Below are positions 16,897-26,417 of a stretch of 64,000 nucleotides of DNA, in pieces (position 1 is the stretch's first letter; the number at the start of each line of letters is the position of its first letter). This DNA is from Nitrospirota bacterium. GTDB lineage: Bacteria > Nitrospirota > Nitrospiria > Nitrospirales > Nitrospiraceae. Position numbers and translations under genes: made by a program. The stretch lies in the NCBI GenBank assembly GCA_018971525.1, contig JAGXAR010000002.1, positions 1-64,000 of the forward strand, read 5' to 3'. The notes below the pieces were generated by a model. It saw only the letters and a program-made list of their open reading frames with translations. It did not search any database and had not been told where the DNA came from.

Positions 16897-19485
16897 TCAG
16901 AGAGAGGCCTGGAGGTAGTGGCGCAGCATCGTTCCATCCCGTTCACGGAACGCCACGATAATCCGCAGATGCTCCAAATACTGTTCTAATGTTTTTCCGC
17001 CAAGGTCGATCCGCTGCGAATTGAAAAACTCGCACACGTCACGTTCGAGTGCCGGCGTGGCAAGGTTGACGATTCCACCGCACATGCGACGCAGTCCTTG
17101 TTTCGGAAATAAGTGGTCCATCTTCTCCCAGTTCGTTTTGACAAAGCCCCAGGCCAGTTCTCTGCCATAGACGTTGCCCAGAATGGCGCTGACTAGGAAC
17201 GGTGCATCTTGCGTGCGGATATCTCCGCTGATGGTGCGGGCCAGTGTGCGTTCGAGCAATACCTTGGGCTGGAACGCCGCAAGCGAGAAGAGATAGCGAC
17301 GCTCTTCCTGCGGTGTGGAGGCGGTGCGAAACCCTTCGTTGAATTCGTCGTACCGCGCCGCATCTCCTGTATGTGCGAGGATCGCGATGAGCGCAGGCAC
17401 GACATTGGGATCGACCGCTGTCGCGTTGGTCCGAAAGGCCCGATACAGGGCGGCTGCGCGCTCTTGGATGGCAGGGTCATTGCCGAGTTTTCCTTGGGCG
17501 CCGATCAATTCGCCCCGTAATTGCTTCGTCCCTTCGGTCTCTCCACTCCGTGGGGCCCAACCCAAGTCTGCAACGGTAGAACCGACGCGCCCACGCACGA
17601 AGGCCTCCAAGTATGGTCGATCCTCCGCTGTGATAATCCGGTTGAGAAACGAGAAGGAGTCCAGCAAGACAGCCCAGACGTTCTTGTCCCGCTCCGCGGT
17701 GAAGCGAGCTGTCAGGTCAAGATAGTCTGTGAGCGGCATGAGGCCTGCGACGGTGGTGGCCCAGGCGTCGTTGATGAGGTTGAACCGCTCGGTGGCGGCG
17801 AGTCGGTCGATGCCGGCGTTCAGTAGTCGGTTGAGTAGGTCTTGCGCATAGCGTACTCGGTAGAAGCCATGGCCTCCTTCATTGAGCAGAACGGACTCCC
17901 AGCCCTTGGGGAGCGGGACCGTCGTATCCTTCTCAGTCAGTAGCATGCGCGAGGTGTTGGTCTTACCGCCAGCGGTGATTCGTATCTGGAGCGGGATCTG
18001 CCATCGCCGGTCCTGTAATGGACTGGGCTTGGTGTCGCTCAGGTAGCTGAACCGTTGCTGTGTGATTGTCAGTTCTGATGACGGACTCACGTTCGCAGTC
18101 ACGAGGGGGAACCCTGGCTGGAAAATCCATCCGTTCATGAGTTCAGGAACCGGCTGTTTGGCAATCTTCCCCAGGGAAACCCAGAGATCGTTCGTGTCTG
18201 CATTCCCATAGGCATGCGCATGTAAGTAGTCGCGGACCCCGTCGCGGAAGACCGTCGGCCCAATGTGCTGCTCCAACATGCGCAGCACCGACGCGCCTTT
18301 TTCATAGGTCAGGACGTCGAACATCGCGTCGGCGTCCTTGGGAGCCTGCACCGGATACTCGATCGGTCTGGTGCTCTGCAGTCCGTCTACGGAAAAGGCT
18401 GCGGCGCGGGACACGCCGAAGCTGTCCCATCGTTTCCATTCCGGCTTCCATGCGTCCACGGCCAACATTTCCATGAAGGTGGCGAAGGCTTCGTTCAGCC
18501 AGAGCCCGTTCCACCAGGACATGGTGACCAAATCTCCGAACCACATGTGCGCGTTTTCATGCGCGACCACATCGGCCACGCGCTCCAGCTCGCTGTGCGT
18601 GGCGCTCTGCTGATCGACCAGCAAGGCTGTTTCTCGATAGGTAATAGCGCCAAGATTTTCCATGGCCCCTGAGGCAAAGTCTGGAATGGCAAGCAGGTCC
18701 AGCTTGTCGCCGGGGTACGGGATTCCATAGTAGTTCTCAAAAAATGAGAGCGATGCCGCCGCAATGTCCTGGCCAAATCGAGCGAGATGCCCTTTGCCTG
18801 GGACGGCCCACAGGCGCAGAGGGGTCTGGCCCACCATTCGCAGTTCGGTCGGCTCGATCCGGCCTATAATGAACGCGACTAAGTATGTAGACATCTTGAT
18901 CGTCTCGGCGAAGCGCAGCACCATCTTCCCGCCAGCAAGCGTTTCGGATGCGATCCTGGTATTGGAGACCGCGGTCAAAGTTGGATCGATGACCAGCGTG
19001 GTGGCAAACACGGCTTTGAAGTCCGGTTCATCCCAGCAGGGAAAGGCCCGGCGGGCATCGGTGGCTTCGAACTGTGTCGCGGCTAGGTTGTGAGTCGCCC
19101 CACGCTCGTCTTTATAGGTACTGCGATAGAATCCGCGGAGCTTGTCGTTCAGCGTCCCGCAGAATGAGATCGTCAGCCTCCAGGCGCCCGGCGTGAGAGG
19201 TGCAGTGAATGTGAGCTGGCAGCGCTGGAGCGATTCGTCCAACGCAATCGTGGCCTGTCTCGTTGAGCCTGAATCTCCTTCAACCTGCGCCGAGGTGATG
19301 TCGAGCTCAATGGCGTTGAGGACGATTGCAGAAGTTGGTTGATGGACCATCAGGGTGATGGTCTCCTGCCCGGCAAAACGTGCGGCAGACAGGTCCGGTT
19401 CCAATCGCAGATCGTAGTGAATCGGGACCACATGTCTTGGAAGCCGGTACGGGTCGGTCGTGTGCGTAGAAATGCCCTGGTTCAT
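16897..19485 (-). CDS. pepN: M1-family aminopeptidase
   Basis: About 862 residues from the ATG at 19485, which has a good AAAGGTG ribosome-binding site; the open frame runs on to 19635 but that part lacks family similarity. It carries the exopeptidase motif GAMEN (273-277) and the zinc site HENAH (309-313) with the third ligand Glu332 in NEAFATFME. The C-terminal helical ERAP1-like domain is complete. It removes N-terminal amino acids from peptides in the cytoplasm. It is the last gene of the pgi-pgl-glk-rpiA run, 146 bp after rpiA. The symbol is by family; ApN-type naming is possible. Confidence 0.93.
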   Translation of the reverse strand: MNQGISTHTTDPYRLPRHVVPIHYDLRLEPDLSAARFAGQETITLMVHQPTSAIVLNAIELDITSAQVEGDSGSTRQATIALDESLQRCQLTFTAPLTPGAWRLTISFCGTLNDKLRGFYRSTYKDERGATHNLAATQFEATDARRAFPCWDEPDFKAVFATTLVIDPTLTAVSNTRIASETLAGGKMVLRFAETIKMSTYLVAFIIGRIEPTELRMVGQTPLRLWAVPGKGHLARFGQDIAAASLSFFENYYGIPYPGDKLDLLAIPDFASGAMENLGAITYRETALLVDQQSATHSELERVADVVAHENAHMWFGDLVTMSWWNGLWLNEAFATFMEMLAVDAWKPEWKRWDSFGVSRAAAFSVDGLQSTRPIEYPVQAPKDADAMFDVLTYEKGASVLRMLEQHIGPTVFRDGVRDYLHAHAYGNADTNDLWVSLGKIAKQPVPELMNGWIFQPGFPLVTANVSPSSELTITQQRFSYLSDTKPSPLQDRRWQIPLQIRITAGGKTNTSRMLLTEKDTTVPLPKGWESVLLNEGGHGFYRVRYAQDLLNRLLNAGIDRLAATERFNLINDAWATTVAGLMPLTDYLDLTARFTAERDKNVWAVLLDSFSFLNRIITAEDRPYLEAFVRGRVGSTVADLGWAPRSGETEGTKQLRGELIGAQGKLGNDPAIQERAAALYRAFRTNATAVDPNVVPALIAILAHTGDAARYDEFNEGFRTASTPQEERRYLFSLAAFQPKVLLERTLARTISGDIRTQDAPFLVSAILGNVYGRELAWGFVKTNWEKMDHLFPKQGLRRMCGGIVNLATPALERDVCEFFNSQRIDLGGKTLEQYLEHLRIIVAFRERDGTMLRHYLQASL

Positions 19486-19631
19486 AATTTCACCTTTCGG
19501 TCGTTCGGTAACCGCTTGTACGAAGGAACTGTTGAGGCACGAGCTGAGGAACGATGTAAGTGGAAAAGTAAGGAGGAATCGGACATGCTTAATGAGGGCC
19601 TGTAGGGTCTGTCGCCTGCCGACCGGCTCAG

Positions 19632-20330
19632 TCATGTCCTCGTTGCAGGGTACGACTCAACCCCGTTGGGTGTGCCCACGATAAGCAGGTCCGTTCGTCC
19701 GACAAAGAGGCCGGTCTCGACGACTCCTGGGATCAGGTTCAAGGCAGTCTCGAGTTCTCGCGGGTTGTCGATCCGTGGGAGATGGACATCCAGAATTACG
19801 TTGCCTGCTTCCGTGTTAAACGGTGATCCGTTCCGTTCCCTGAGCACCACACGACTCTGCGTGAGGGCCTCAATTTCTCGTGCCGTGCTTCCCCACCCGA
19901 AGGGGATCACCTCGATTGGGAGCGGAAACGATCCCCCCAGTACCGGGACTCGCTTGGTATGGTCGACCAATACGATGAACTGTTTGGCCGAGGCCGCGAC
20001 AATCTTTTCCTTCAGGAGCGCGCCGCCTCCACCCTTGATGAGATTGAAGTCAGGATCGACCTGATCCGCCCCGTCGATTGCGACATCGATCACCCAGGCA
20101 TTATCGGCATCGATCAGAATGATTCCTTGTTGCCTGGCGAGCGTAGCCGTTTCCTTCGACGTGGCCACTCCGCGAAGTGTCATGCCCGAACGGACCTTTT
20201 CCCCCAGCGCGATGACCATGTGCGTGGCCGTTGAGCCGGTCCCGAGGCCAACGACCATATTATCGCGGACGAATTCGACGGCTTTTAACGCCGCGGCTTT
20301 CTTCAGACTGTCGAGGTCTTGGTTGCTCAT
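19632..20330 (-). CDS. rpiA: Ribose-5-phosphate isomerase A
   Basis: 232 residues with all RpiA signatures: VGLGTGSTA (phosphate loop), DGADQVDP (catalytic Asp) and KGGGGALLKEKIVA (catalytic Lys/Glu). It interconverts ribose 5-phosphate and ribulose 5-phosphate in the pentose phosphate pathway. The start codon overlaps the glk stop (TAATG), indicating translational coupling within the sugar-phosphate operon. Confidence 0.96.
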   Translation of the reverse strand: MSNQDLDSLKKAAALKAVEFVRDNMVVGLGTGSTATHMVIALGEKVRSGMTLRGVATSKETATLARQQGIILIDADNAWVIDVAIDGADQVDPDFNLIKGGGGALLKEKIVAASAKQFIVLVDHTKRVPVLGGSFPLPIEVIPFGWGSTAREIEALTQSRVVLRERNGSPFNTEAGNVILDVHLPRIDNPRELETALNLIPGVVETGLFVGRTDLLIVGTPNGVESYPATRT

Positions 20331-21403
20331 TATGATGCGGGGGTATGGGAGAAAGCCGCGGCGACGGATGCTGCACCGAGTAAGGCGGTCTGCTGATTCA
20401 TCACGACTTTCACCGGGATCGAACTCATCAAACGCTTGTAGCGGCCCTTGTTCGTGAACGACTTCATGAATGTCCCATCCTTGAGTTTAGCGATAAGCTT
20501 CGGTGCGATGCCGCCGCCCAGATATACGCCGTTGAGTGTCATGGCCTTCAGGGCTAGATTGCCCGCTTCGGCACCATAGATGGAGGCGAACAGCTCGAGC
20601 GCCAGCTTGGCAATGTCTGCCTGCCCCTTAAGCCCGGCTTCCGCAATCACCGCAGCAGGGTCGCCGGCTTTGATTTTTTCTGAGAGCCACGTCGGCTCAT
20701 TCTTCTTACTGTCGCGGACATATTCATAGATGGCATGCAGACCGGGGCCGGACAACACGCGCTCATAGCTCACGTGTAGGTAGTTGCTGCGCAGATGGCG
20801 TAACAGTTCAATTTCGTTGTCATTGTTCGGTGCAAAGTCCGCATGACCCCCTTCCGACGGCATCGGCTGATAGCGGGAGCCGTTCCAGAAGAGGATGGAT
20901 TCGCCCAGTCCGGTTCCTGCCGCGATCAGCGCGAGCGCCTGGTTGTGTGGTGGTGGAGTTCCGGCGTTGAGGATTTCGACTTCGTCCGGTCGGAGCAGAA
21001 GAATCCCGTGTGCCATGGCTTCGAGATCGTTGAGCAGCTTCACTTTCGGTATCTCGAAATGTTTCGCCAGCGTTGCGCCGTCGACCACCCACGGCAGGTT
21101 GGTTGTCTGACTATGGTTCTGAATGACGGGACCTGGGATTCCGAAGCAGGCTGCGTCGATCTTCAGCGGAACTTCCGCTGGGCGCTCCGCTTCCGGCTCG
21201 GCGGCGTCGTTCTTCTCGGTTGCGAATTCGTCGATCGGCGTCGGGGGCTTCGGCGGGACGAGAAATTCAGTGAGCATGTCCTCGAGCGAGGAGTAATCGG
21301 CACTATGGAATGACTCCAATCGGACGGGATCGACGCGATCTTTGTTCCAGTCGAATAGGGCCAAGTGAGTTTTCGTGCCCCCGATATCTCCGGCAACAAT
21401 CAT
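20330..21403 (-). CDS. glk: Glucokinase
   Basis: About 357 residues from the ATG at 21403 (GAGGGCG upstream); the open frame extends further into pgl but the conserved N-terminus begins here. The ATP-binding GDIGGTKTHLALFDW and the GTGLGESIL segments identify a bacterial Glk-type glucokinase. A Glu-rich insert around residues 60-85 (repeated Ala/Glu/Pro) is somewhat long for the family. It phosphorylates glucose to glucose 6-phosphate, the substrate of the upstream pgi product. It starts 7 bp after pgl and overlaps rpiA. Confidence 0.93.
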   Translation of the reverse strand: MIVAGDIGGTKTHLALFDWNKDRVDPVRLESFHSADYSSLEDMLTEFLVPPKPPTPIDEFATEKNDAAEPEAERPAEVPLKIDAACFGIPGPVIQNHSQTTNLPWVVDGATLAKHFEIPKVKLLNDLEAMAHGILLLRPDEVEILNAGTPPPHNQALALIAAGTGLGESILFWNGSRYQPMPSEGGHADFAPNNDNEIELLRHLRSNYLHVSYERVLSGPGLHAIYEYVRDSKKNEPTWLSEKIKAGDPAAVIAEAGLKGQADIAKLALELFASIYGAEAGNLALKAMTLNGVYLGGGIAPKLIAKLKDGTFMKSFTNKGRYKRLMSSIPVKVVMNQQTALLGAASVAAAFSHTPAS

Positions 21404-21410
21404 TTCGCCC

Positions 21411-22184
21411 TCATGTGCTCGTCCGCTGTTGATGTATGGGCAGCTCGGCTGCCGCAGCCTGGTCGAGGAACCAGATGAGGCGGCCTTTCTCTGGTGCGAC
21501 CAACGCGGCAGGAAGCTGTCGTTCTGCCTCGGTCTTCGGATCGAGGATGGCCCTGACGACTCCTGCTTTGCCTGCTCCTGCGACGAGAAACAGTACCACA
21601 CTCGCCCCGTTGATCACACCTAGGGTCATGGTCAGTCTGGTCGGTGGATCTTTCGGAGATTGGGTTACCGCGATCACGCTTTGGTGGTCCTGCAGGACCG
21701 GTGCTCCAGGAAAGAGCGAGGCTGTGTGCCCGTCTTCGCCTAACCCTAACAGGATGAGATCAAGGGTTGGTTGGGCGGATGGTGAGGTCTTGGTCGCAAG
21801 ACGCAACTGCTGTTCATACTCATAGGCCGCCGCCTGGGGATCACGGGATTCTCCTGGTATACGAAAGACCTGCGACGACGCAATCTTCAGCGGGACGAAT
21901 AGGGCCTTGTGAGCCAGAGCATAGTTACTGCGGGGGTCATCGGGAGCGACGCAACGCTCGTCGCTGAAGAAAAAGGTGGTCCGGGACCAATCGAAACGAT
22001 CGACGAAGGCTGGAGAGGCCAGGGCTCGGTAGAGGGTTTCCGGCGTCGTGCCGCCAGAGAGGGCGATGAGGAATCGTCCGTTCGTTCGAACCGCCTCTTT
22101 GCCCACTTCCTGTACGAATTCAGCTGCTGCTTCAGCCCATGCATGGCTGTCGCGGTGGATGCGGATGTCGGGGGCAGCAGACAT
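21411..22184 (-). CDS. pgl: 6-phosphogluconolactonase
   Basis: 257 residues of the NagB/DevB-type Pgl family, with ALSGGTTPETLYRAL near residue 45, FFFSDERCVAPDDPRSN near residue 75 and LGLGEDGHTASLFPG. It hydrolyses 6-phosphogluconolactone in the oxidative pentose phosphate pathway. It lies 1 bp after pgi and 7 bp before glk. The zwf and gnd genes are not in this window. Confidence 0.95.
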   Translation of the reverse strand: MSAAPDIRIHRDSHAWAEAAAEFVQEVGKEAVRTNGRFLIALSGGTTPETLYRALASPAFVDRFDWSRTTFFFSDERCVAPDDPRSNYALAHKALFVPLKIASSQVFRIPGESRDPQAAAYEYEQQLRLATKTSPSAQPTLDLILLGLGEDGHTASLFPGAPVLQDHQSVIAVTQSPKDPPTRLTMTLGVINGASVVLFLVAGAGKAGVVRAILDPKTEAERQLPAALVAPEKGRLIWFLDQAAAAELPIHQQRTST

Positions 22185-22185
22185 C

Positions 22186-23886
22186 CTACTTTTTGCGGCC
22201 TCGGCCGCTCCCGGTGCTGGCCGTGGTTGAGCGGCGTGCCGGGGCCTGAGGGGTGAGGGACTTCGTCAGTGCCTGAAGCGTTGCGATTGCGTTCTTGCCC
22301 AGTGGCAAGATGATGGTCTGTTGCTCATGCGTTTGGAGCGCCTGTATGTCGCCAGCGGCTTGGGCCTGCGCGAGCGTGCGAAAGGTGAAGGGTTTGCCGG
22401 GGATCCTGAGATCAGGAATCATCCGATCCACGAGTTGCAGAAACAATCCGCTTCTCGGACCTCCTTTGTGGAGTTGGCCAGTCGAATGGAGATAGCGCGG
22501 ACCATAGCAGGCTGTCGTGGTCACATGGTGATGGGAGACGAGCGCTCTTCGCAGCGAGCGAATGGCCTGTTCCATCTTGGAGGATGGTGTCGTATAGGCC
22601 AAGATGGCGACATAGGCGCCGAGTCGACACTGTCGCTTAAGTTGTGCCGCGGCCTGTGCCGCGGTCGCGGTGGTCTGTTTCGGCAAGTGCCCGGTGGACT
22701 GGATGGTTTCGAGTACGCGGGCGGTGTTGTCTTTGCTTTCTTGGACGTTCGGTTGATCGAATGGGTGAATCCTCAGGAGGTGGCCTGCTACGGCCGTGGC
22801 GACTTCCCACCGTAAAAATTCTGCCGCGAGATCGTAACGATCTTGGAGCGTGAGTGTCAGGATTGGATGGCCCTGCCGCGCGAGTCCTGCAATGTGTCGG
22901 TCGAGCTGTCTATTCTGATCTCCCTTCAATCTAAGATAGATAAAGAGCCGGTCAGTGCCATAGGCGGTCGGTGAGACGATCGGTTCATTCGCCACGGGGA
23001 TGAGGCCGGTTCCTTCCTTTCCCGTGCTTTCCGCGAGGAGCTGTTCTGCCCATAGACCAAATGTGGTGATTTGCGGTGAGGCGATCAGGGTGATCTTGTT
23101 TCGTCCTGCTTGCGCCAGTGAGGCCATCGTGGCGTCAAGGTCGGTGCCGGGGTTCTGTCCAAGAGGAGGCTGGATTCGACAGGCCTGGGCCGTGACTGTG
23201 GCACGCGTGAGCAAACGTCTCATGTCGATTCCCATCAGGGCGGCAGGGACTAATCCAAAATAGGAGAGAACCGAGTATCGTCCACCAATATCCGGTGGGT
23301 TGGTAAAGATACGCCAGAATTGATGCTCTGCTGCCAGTTTTTCCAACTCGGTGCCAGGATCGGTAATGGCGAGGAACTGTTCGCCACCTTGGTGGCCCGG
23401 GGTCTGGTGAACAAGTTCCCAAAAGTAGGCAAAGAGAGATATGACTTCGATGGTCCCGCCTGACTTGCTGGCGAGGATGAACAGGCTTCGAGCCGGGTCG
23501 ATCGCCCGCGTGACCTGTCGAACCCGGCCTGGAACGGTGGAATCGAGGACCCACAAGCAGGGGAACCCCCGGCGTGATCCAAATGACGCGCGCAGCACTT
23601 CCGCTCCCGAGCTGCTGCCACCCATACCGAGCAGGACCACATCGCGGATGCCACGCTTCTTGACCAAAGTTGCGAAGGCCTGCAACTCCTCGGTCCGATC
23701 TTGCATGTATTCGATGATTGTTAGCCAGCCTAGGCGGTTGGTGATGTCGGTCGGATCTTGCTTCCAGAGTCGATGCTCGCGAGCCCACAGTCGCTCGACT
23801 GCATGGGATGCTGAAAGTCGTGCAGTCGCCGCAGCGACCAGGGATTGAAGTTCCGATGAGAACGATCTATCGAGCTGGAGTTTCAT
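22186..23886 (-). CDS. pgi: Glucose-6-phosphate isomerase
   Basis: About 566 residues from the ATG at 23886, preceded by GAGGGTC; a 15-residue upstream extension is possible. The SIS-domain motifs GMGGSSSGAEVLR and SKSGGTIEV and the later EPIVSPTAYG segment identify Pgi. The C-terminus ends in a basic, Ser/Thr-rich tail. It interconverts glucose 6-phosphate and fructose 6-phosphate. It is the first of five sugar-phosphate/peptidase genes and lies only 61 bp after the L,D-transpeptidase-like gene, so the two groups may be co-transcribed. Confidence 0.94.
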   Translation of the reverse strand: MKLQLDRSFSSELQSLVAAATARLSASHAVERLWAREHRLWKQDPTDITNRLGWLTIIEYMQDRTEELQAFATLVKKRGIRDVVLLGMGGSSSGAEVLRASFGSRRGFPCLWVLDSTVPGRVRQVTRAIDPARSLFILASKSGGTIEVISLFAYFWELVHQTPGHQGGEQFLAITDPGTELEKLAAEHQFWRIFTNPPDIGGRYSVLSYFGLVPAALMGIDMRRLLTRATVTAQACRIQPPLGQNPGTDLDATMASLAQAGRNKITLIASPQITTFGLWAEQLLAESTGKEGTGLIPVANEPIVSPTAYGTDRLFIYLRLKGDQNRQLDRHIAGLARQGHPILTLTLQDRYDLAAEFLRWEVATAVAGHLLRIHPFDQPNVQESKDNTARVLETIQSTGHLPKQTTATAAQAAAQLKRQCRLGAYVAILAYTTPSSKMEQAIRSLRRALVSHHHVTTTACYGPRYLHSTGQLHKGGPRSGLFLQLVDRMIPDLRIPGKPFTFRTLAQAQAAGDIQALQTHEQQTIILPLGKNAIATLQALTKSLTPQAPARRSTTASTGSGRGRKK

Positions 23887-23947
23887 GGCGACCCTCAAAT
23901 GTATCTTAGGTAGCGGATGAGAAAAAGGCAAACAGGGGGCATTGTCT

Positions 23948-24586
23948 CTATGGTGTCGTGGTTCGACGAATCAGAAAGGGCATGCCTTCGGTCACGGTCC
24001 AGGCGAGAGATTGTGCGTGGTCGGAAGATACAGTGAGATGTAGGGAAGGTGATGATGGGGGGCTGCCTCCTGTCCAGAGGGTGTTGCACCATGATGTGAG
24101 CCTGTGCCAATACGCGCGTCCTCGTTGGATGGCCCATTGCCAGGGATTGCCATCAGTAGAGAGGACGAGGATCGCCAACGGGGGGGAGAATTGCAGCGTA
24201 TATGTTGTCGGCATATCGGCGAGGGAGATGGGGTCCTGTTCACCACCGGCCACGGGATCAATCTTGCGGCGATTGACTGGCGGGCGTTCGCGGAGACGAT
24301 ATGCGGTCGCGAGTTGGGAGAGCTGAGAAGCCGACCAGCTTTCGATCGGCAGGTGATGGAGTTCGACGCCCCGGCTCTTAATCAGAATGGCCTTCGCCTC
24401 AAGATCAATGAGCACGTAGGTCTGCGGCCGAGCGGCGATCTTGATCTCCTCTTCCAGAATTCGACTGGCTTCTTGGAGTGCAGCGGGATCAGTCGTGTCC
24501 AATGCAGGAACCACGTCCTGTTCGGCGGCCCAGCTCACTGAAGCTAGGGAAAGGAGGATGGAGAGAATTGCGCGGAGAAAATTCAT
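23948..24586 (-). CDS. Exported L,D-transpeptidase-like protein lacking the catalytic domain
   Basis: 212 residues with a signal peptide ending near residue 20 (SVSWAAEQ). Residues 50-75 (PQTYVLIDLEAKAILIKSRG) align with the N-terminal part of the neighbouring LDT at 24613-25245 (QPYILVDTARNHLYIKRG). The remainder has no HGxxx...THGC catalytic motif, so it cannot be an active YkuD enzyme. It is the last gene of a four-gene wall operon and may regulate or scaffold the two active enzymes. Function is inferred from similarity and position only. Confidence 0.75.
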   Translation of the reverse strand: MNFLRAILSILLSLASVSWAAEQDVVPALDTTDPAALQEASRILEEEIKIAARPQTYVLIDLEAKAILIKSRGVELHHLPIESWSASQLSQLATAYRLRERPPVNRRKIDPVAGGEQDPISLADMPTTYTLQFSPPLAILVLSTDGNPWQWAIQRGRAYWHRLTSWCNTLWTGGSPPSSPSLHLTVSSDHAQSLAWTVTEGMPFLIRRTTTP

Positions 24587-24612
24587 AGAGTCTGCCCGAG
24601 TGCCGGGGCAGG

Positions 24613-25245
24613 CTAGAATATCATGATCGGTGTGCCGACCTTGACCAGACGATACACACTTTTCAGATCGTTGTCGTTAAGGCGGATACAGCCGTGTGTG
24701 ACATTCTTTCCAAGTAGGCGGGGGTAGAGGGTACCGTGAATAAAATATCCCTTTCCGAATCCGAGCGCGTATTCTCCAAGTACACCAGGTTCAAGACGGT
24801 CTGCTTGACTCTTGGGTACCCCGAGCCCTTCTTCGATAAAGGCCCAGTCGGGCTTGACCCAGACAGGATTAGTCAATCTCGACTGCACGGTAAATTCTCC
24901 ACGAGGGGTATCGAAGATCCACTGGCCCTTTGAATCGCCCGGTTTGTCGAGGATCGTTCCGCTGCCGGTGGAGGCTAGGGCATCCAGCATCACCTGATCG
25001 CCTCGTTTGATATAGAGGTGATTCCGAGCCGTATCGACGAGGATATAGGGTTGCGTCGGCATCAACTGGGTCAGTTTTTTGGCCAGCATCTTATAGCGGA
25101 CTTGGAGTGTATGGAGCAGGGCGGGATCGACGGCGGTGGGGGGAACGGTTGACGCGTCAGAGACCGGTATGCCGCTGCTCTGCACGAGGGTGACGAGGAG
25201 GAGGCCAATCAGGCCAGACCAGAGAGATAGAAAAATGCGCTTCAT
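24613..25245 (-). CDS. L,D-transpeptidase (YkuD family)
   Basis: 210 residues with an N-terminal signal or anchor helix, a short helical region and a YkuD catalytic domain. His170 (FIHGTLY), His184 and the nucleophile Cys186 in THGCIRLND form the active site. It makes 3-3 cross-links or attaches proteins to peptidoglycan in the periplasm. It starts 9 bp after the larger L,D-transpeptidase gene and is followed 26 bp later by a catalytically empty relative. Confidence 0.93.
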   Translation of the reverse strand: MKRIFLSLWSGLIGLLLVTLVQSSGIPVSDASTVPPTAVDPALLHTLQVRYKMLAKKLTQLMPTQPYILVDTARNHLYIKRGDQVMLDALASTGSGTILDKPGDSKGQWIFDTPRGEFTVQSRLTNPVWVKPDWAFIEEGLGVPKSQADRLEPGVLGEYALGFGKGYFIHGTLYPRLLGKNVTHGCIRLNDNDLKSVYRLVKVGTPIMIF

Positions 25246-25254
25246 GAGTCCTGC

Positions 25255-26403
25255 TCAGGTCTCTTCCCTTCGATCATCCAGCGCCGCTAAAGTCAGCGCC
25301 ACCGAGTTCTGTTCGTGTAGCGCCCCGACGATGGTGACCGGCGTCCCCTTGTCGACTCGGTCATAGAGAAGGACCATTTTCGGATTGTCGAGCATGACAC
25401 ACCCCAACGTTTGGGCCATCAGTTCGTTCTCAACCCCGTGGATTTCGATTTGTCCCCCGATGGCTCTCGAAGTCGGGATCTGTCCCGTCTTTCGCCCGAA
25501 CCGGTAGCGTCGTCGATCATCTTCGTTGGGATAGTCGAGGACCAAGGCCCGGTAAAACTGAGTCTGCCCCTGCCCGCGCTTGCTACTGATCCGATATCGG
25601 CCTTCGGGAGTGGCGCCGTCGCCCTGATAACGCTTCTCTCGAATACCATTGAACCCGAGCCGGACGGGGTATGCTAGCACCTTCTGGCCGTTTCTGTAGA
25701 GGGTCAGCACTCGATCCGCCTTACTGATGACAATCGCAGAGGTTCGGTGAATGCGTGACCAGGTGACGGTGTCCTTGGCCATCTCTTGCCAGCGGCTGAT
25801 TCGATCTCGATTGGCGTACCGCCCCAATTCGCTGCTCAGCACGGCCGCTTGCGTCGCCAGATTCTGCGCAGCCCGGTCAGATGCGTCGAGAGACCGATCG
25901 TACCGTCCCTGTTCATAGAACGCATGGGCCTGCTTCATGAGTAGGTCGGTTTCAACGGGTTTCTGTCCCAACACAAGCCGACTGTCGATGGCACTGACTT
26001 GCAGGATCATCATCCGGAATCGATCCTCGACACGGGCGATCTTGTCTTCGGCTGAACGGCGGAGTGATTCACGTTCCTTCGTGAGGCGGGCGACCGTGTG
26101 GGACCCTTCTTCTTGTAGCTGACGAAGAGCGATTTCCAAGTCGTTGGGTTCCCACGGCCAGCGGATCAGATCCTCGTCGGCCTGAACACGACTTTTTAGG
26201 GCCATCCACTGGTGTGCGAACCGGGTATAGTCATTGGGCGAGAATTCAGCCGCCCGTAATTCCATCAAGTCTCGATCGATGTTCTCAACCGCCTCGATCA
26301 CGTCTTGAGGCACGGCTTCCACGCAGCCAGAGAGGGAGCCGGCTAGCGCCAAGGCTCCCCACCCCAACATCCCCCATCTTATTCTTCGACAATGACTGGA
26401 CAT
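25255..26403 (-). CDS. L,D-transpeptidase lipoprotein with DUF4398-like N-terminal domain
   Basis: 382 residues. A lipobox gives Cys27 (GSLSGC), so it is anchored in a membrane. Residues 30-75 (VIEAVENID, then SPNDYTRF and MALK) resemble the same region of the DUF4398 lipoprotein encoded just upstream. A helical region with possible coiled coil follows, then a C-terminal YkuD domain with His322 (EIHG) and the nucleophile Cys335 in TLGC. The Leu replaces the more usual His before Gly-Cys. It lies 14 bp after the DUF4398 gene. Confidence 0.88.
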   Translation of the reverse strand: MSSHCRRIRWGMLGWGALALAGSLSGCVEAVPQDVIEAVENIDRDLMELRAAEFSPNDYTRFAHQWMALKSRVQADEDLIRWPWEPNDLEIALRQLQEEGSHTVARLTKERESLRRSAEDKIARVEDRFRMMILQVSAIDSRLVLGQKPVETDLLMKQAHAFYEQGRYDRSLDASDRAAQNLATQAAVLSSELGRYANRDRISRWQEMAKDTVTWSRIHRTSAIVISKADRVLTLYRNGQKVLAYPVRLGFNGIREKRYQGDGATPEGRYRISSKRGQGQTQFYRALVLDYPNEDDRRRYRFGRKTGQIPTSRAIGGQIEIHGVENELMAQTLGCVMLDNPKMVLLYDRVDKGTPVTIVGALHEQNSVALTLAALDDRREET

Positions 26404-26417
26404 ACAGCAAGTCTACC

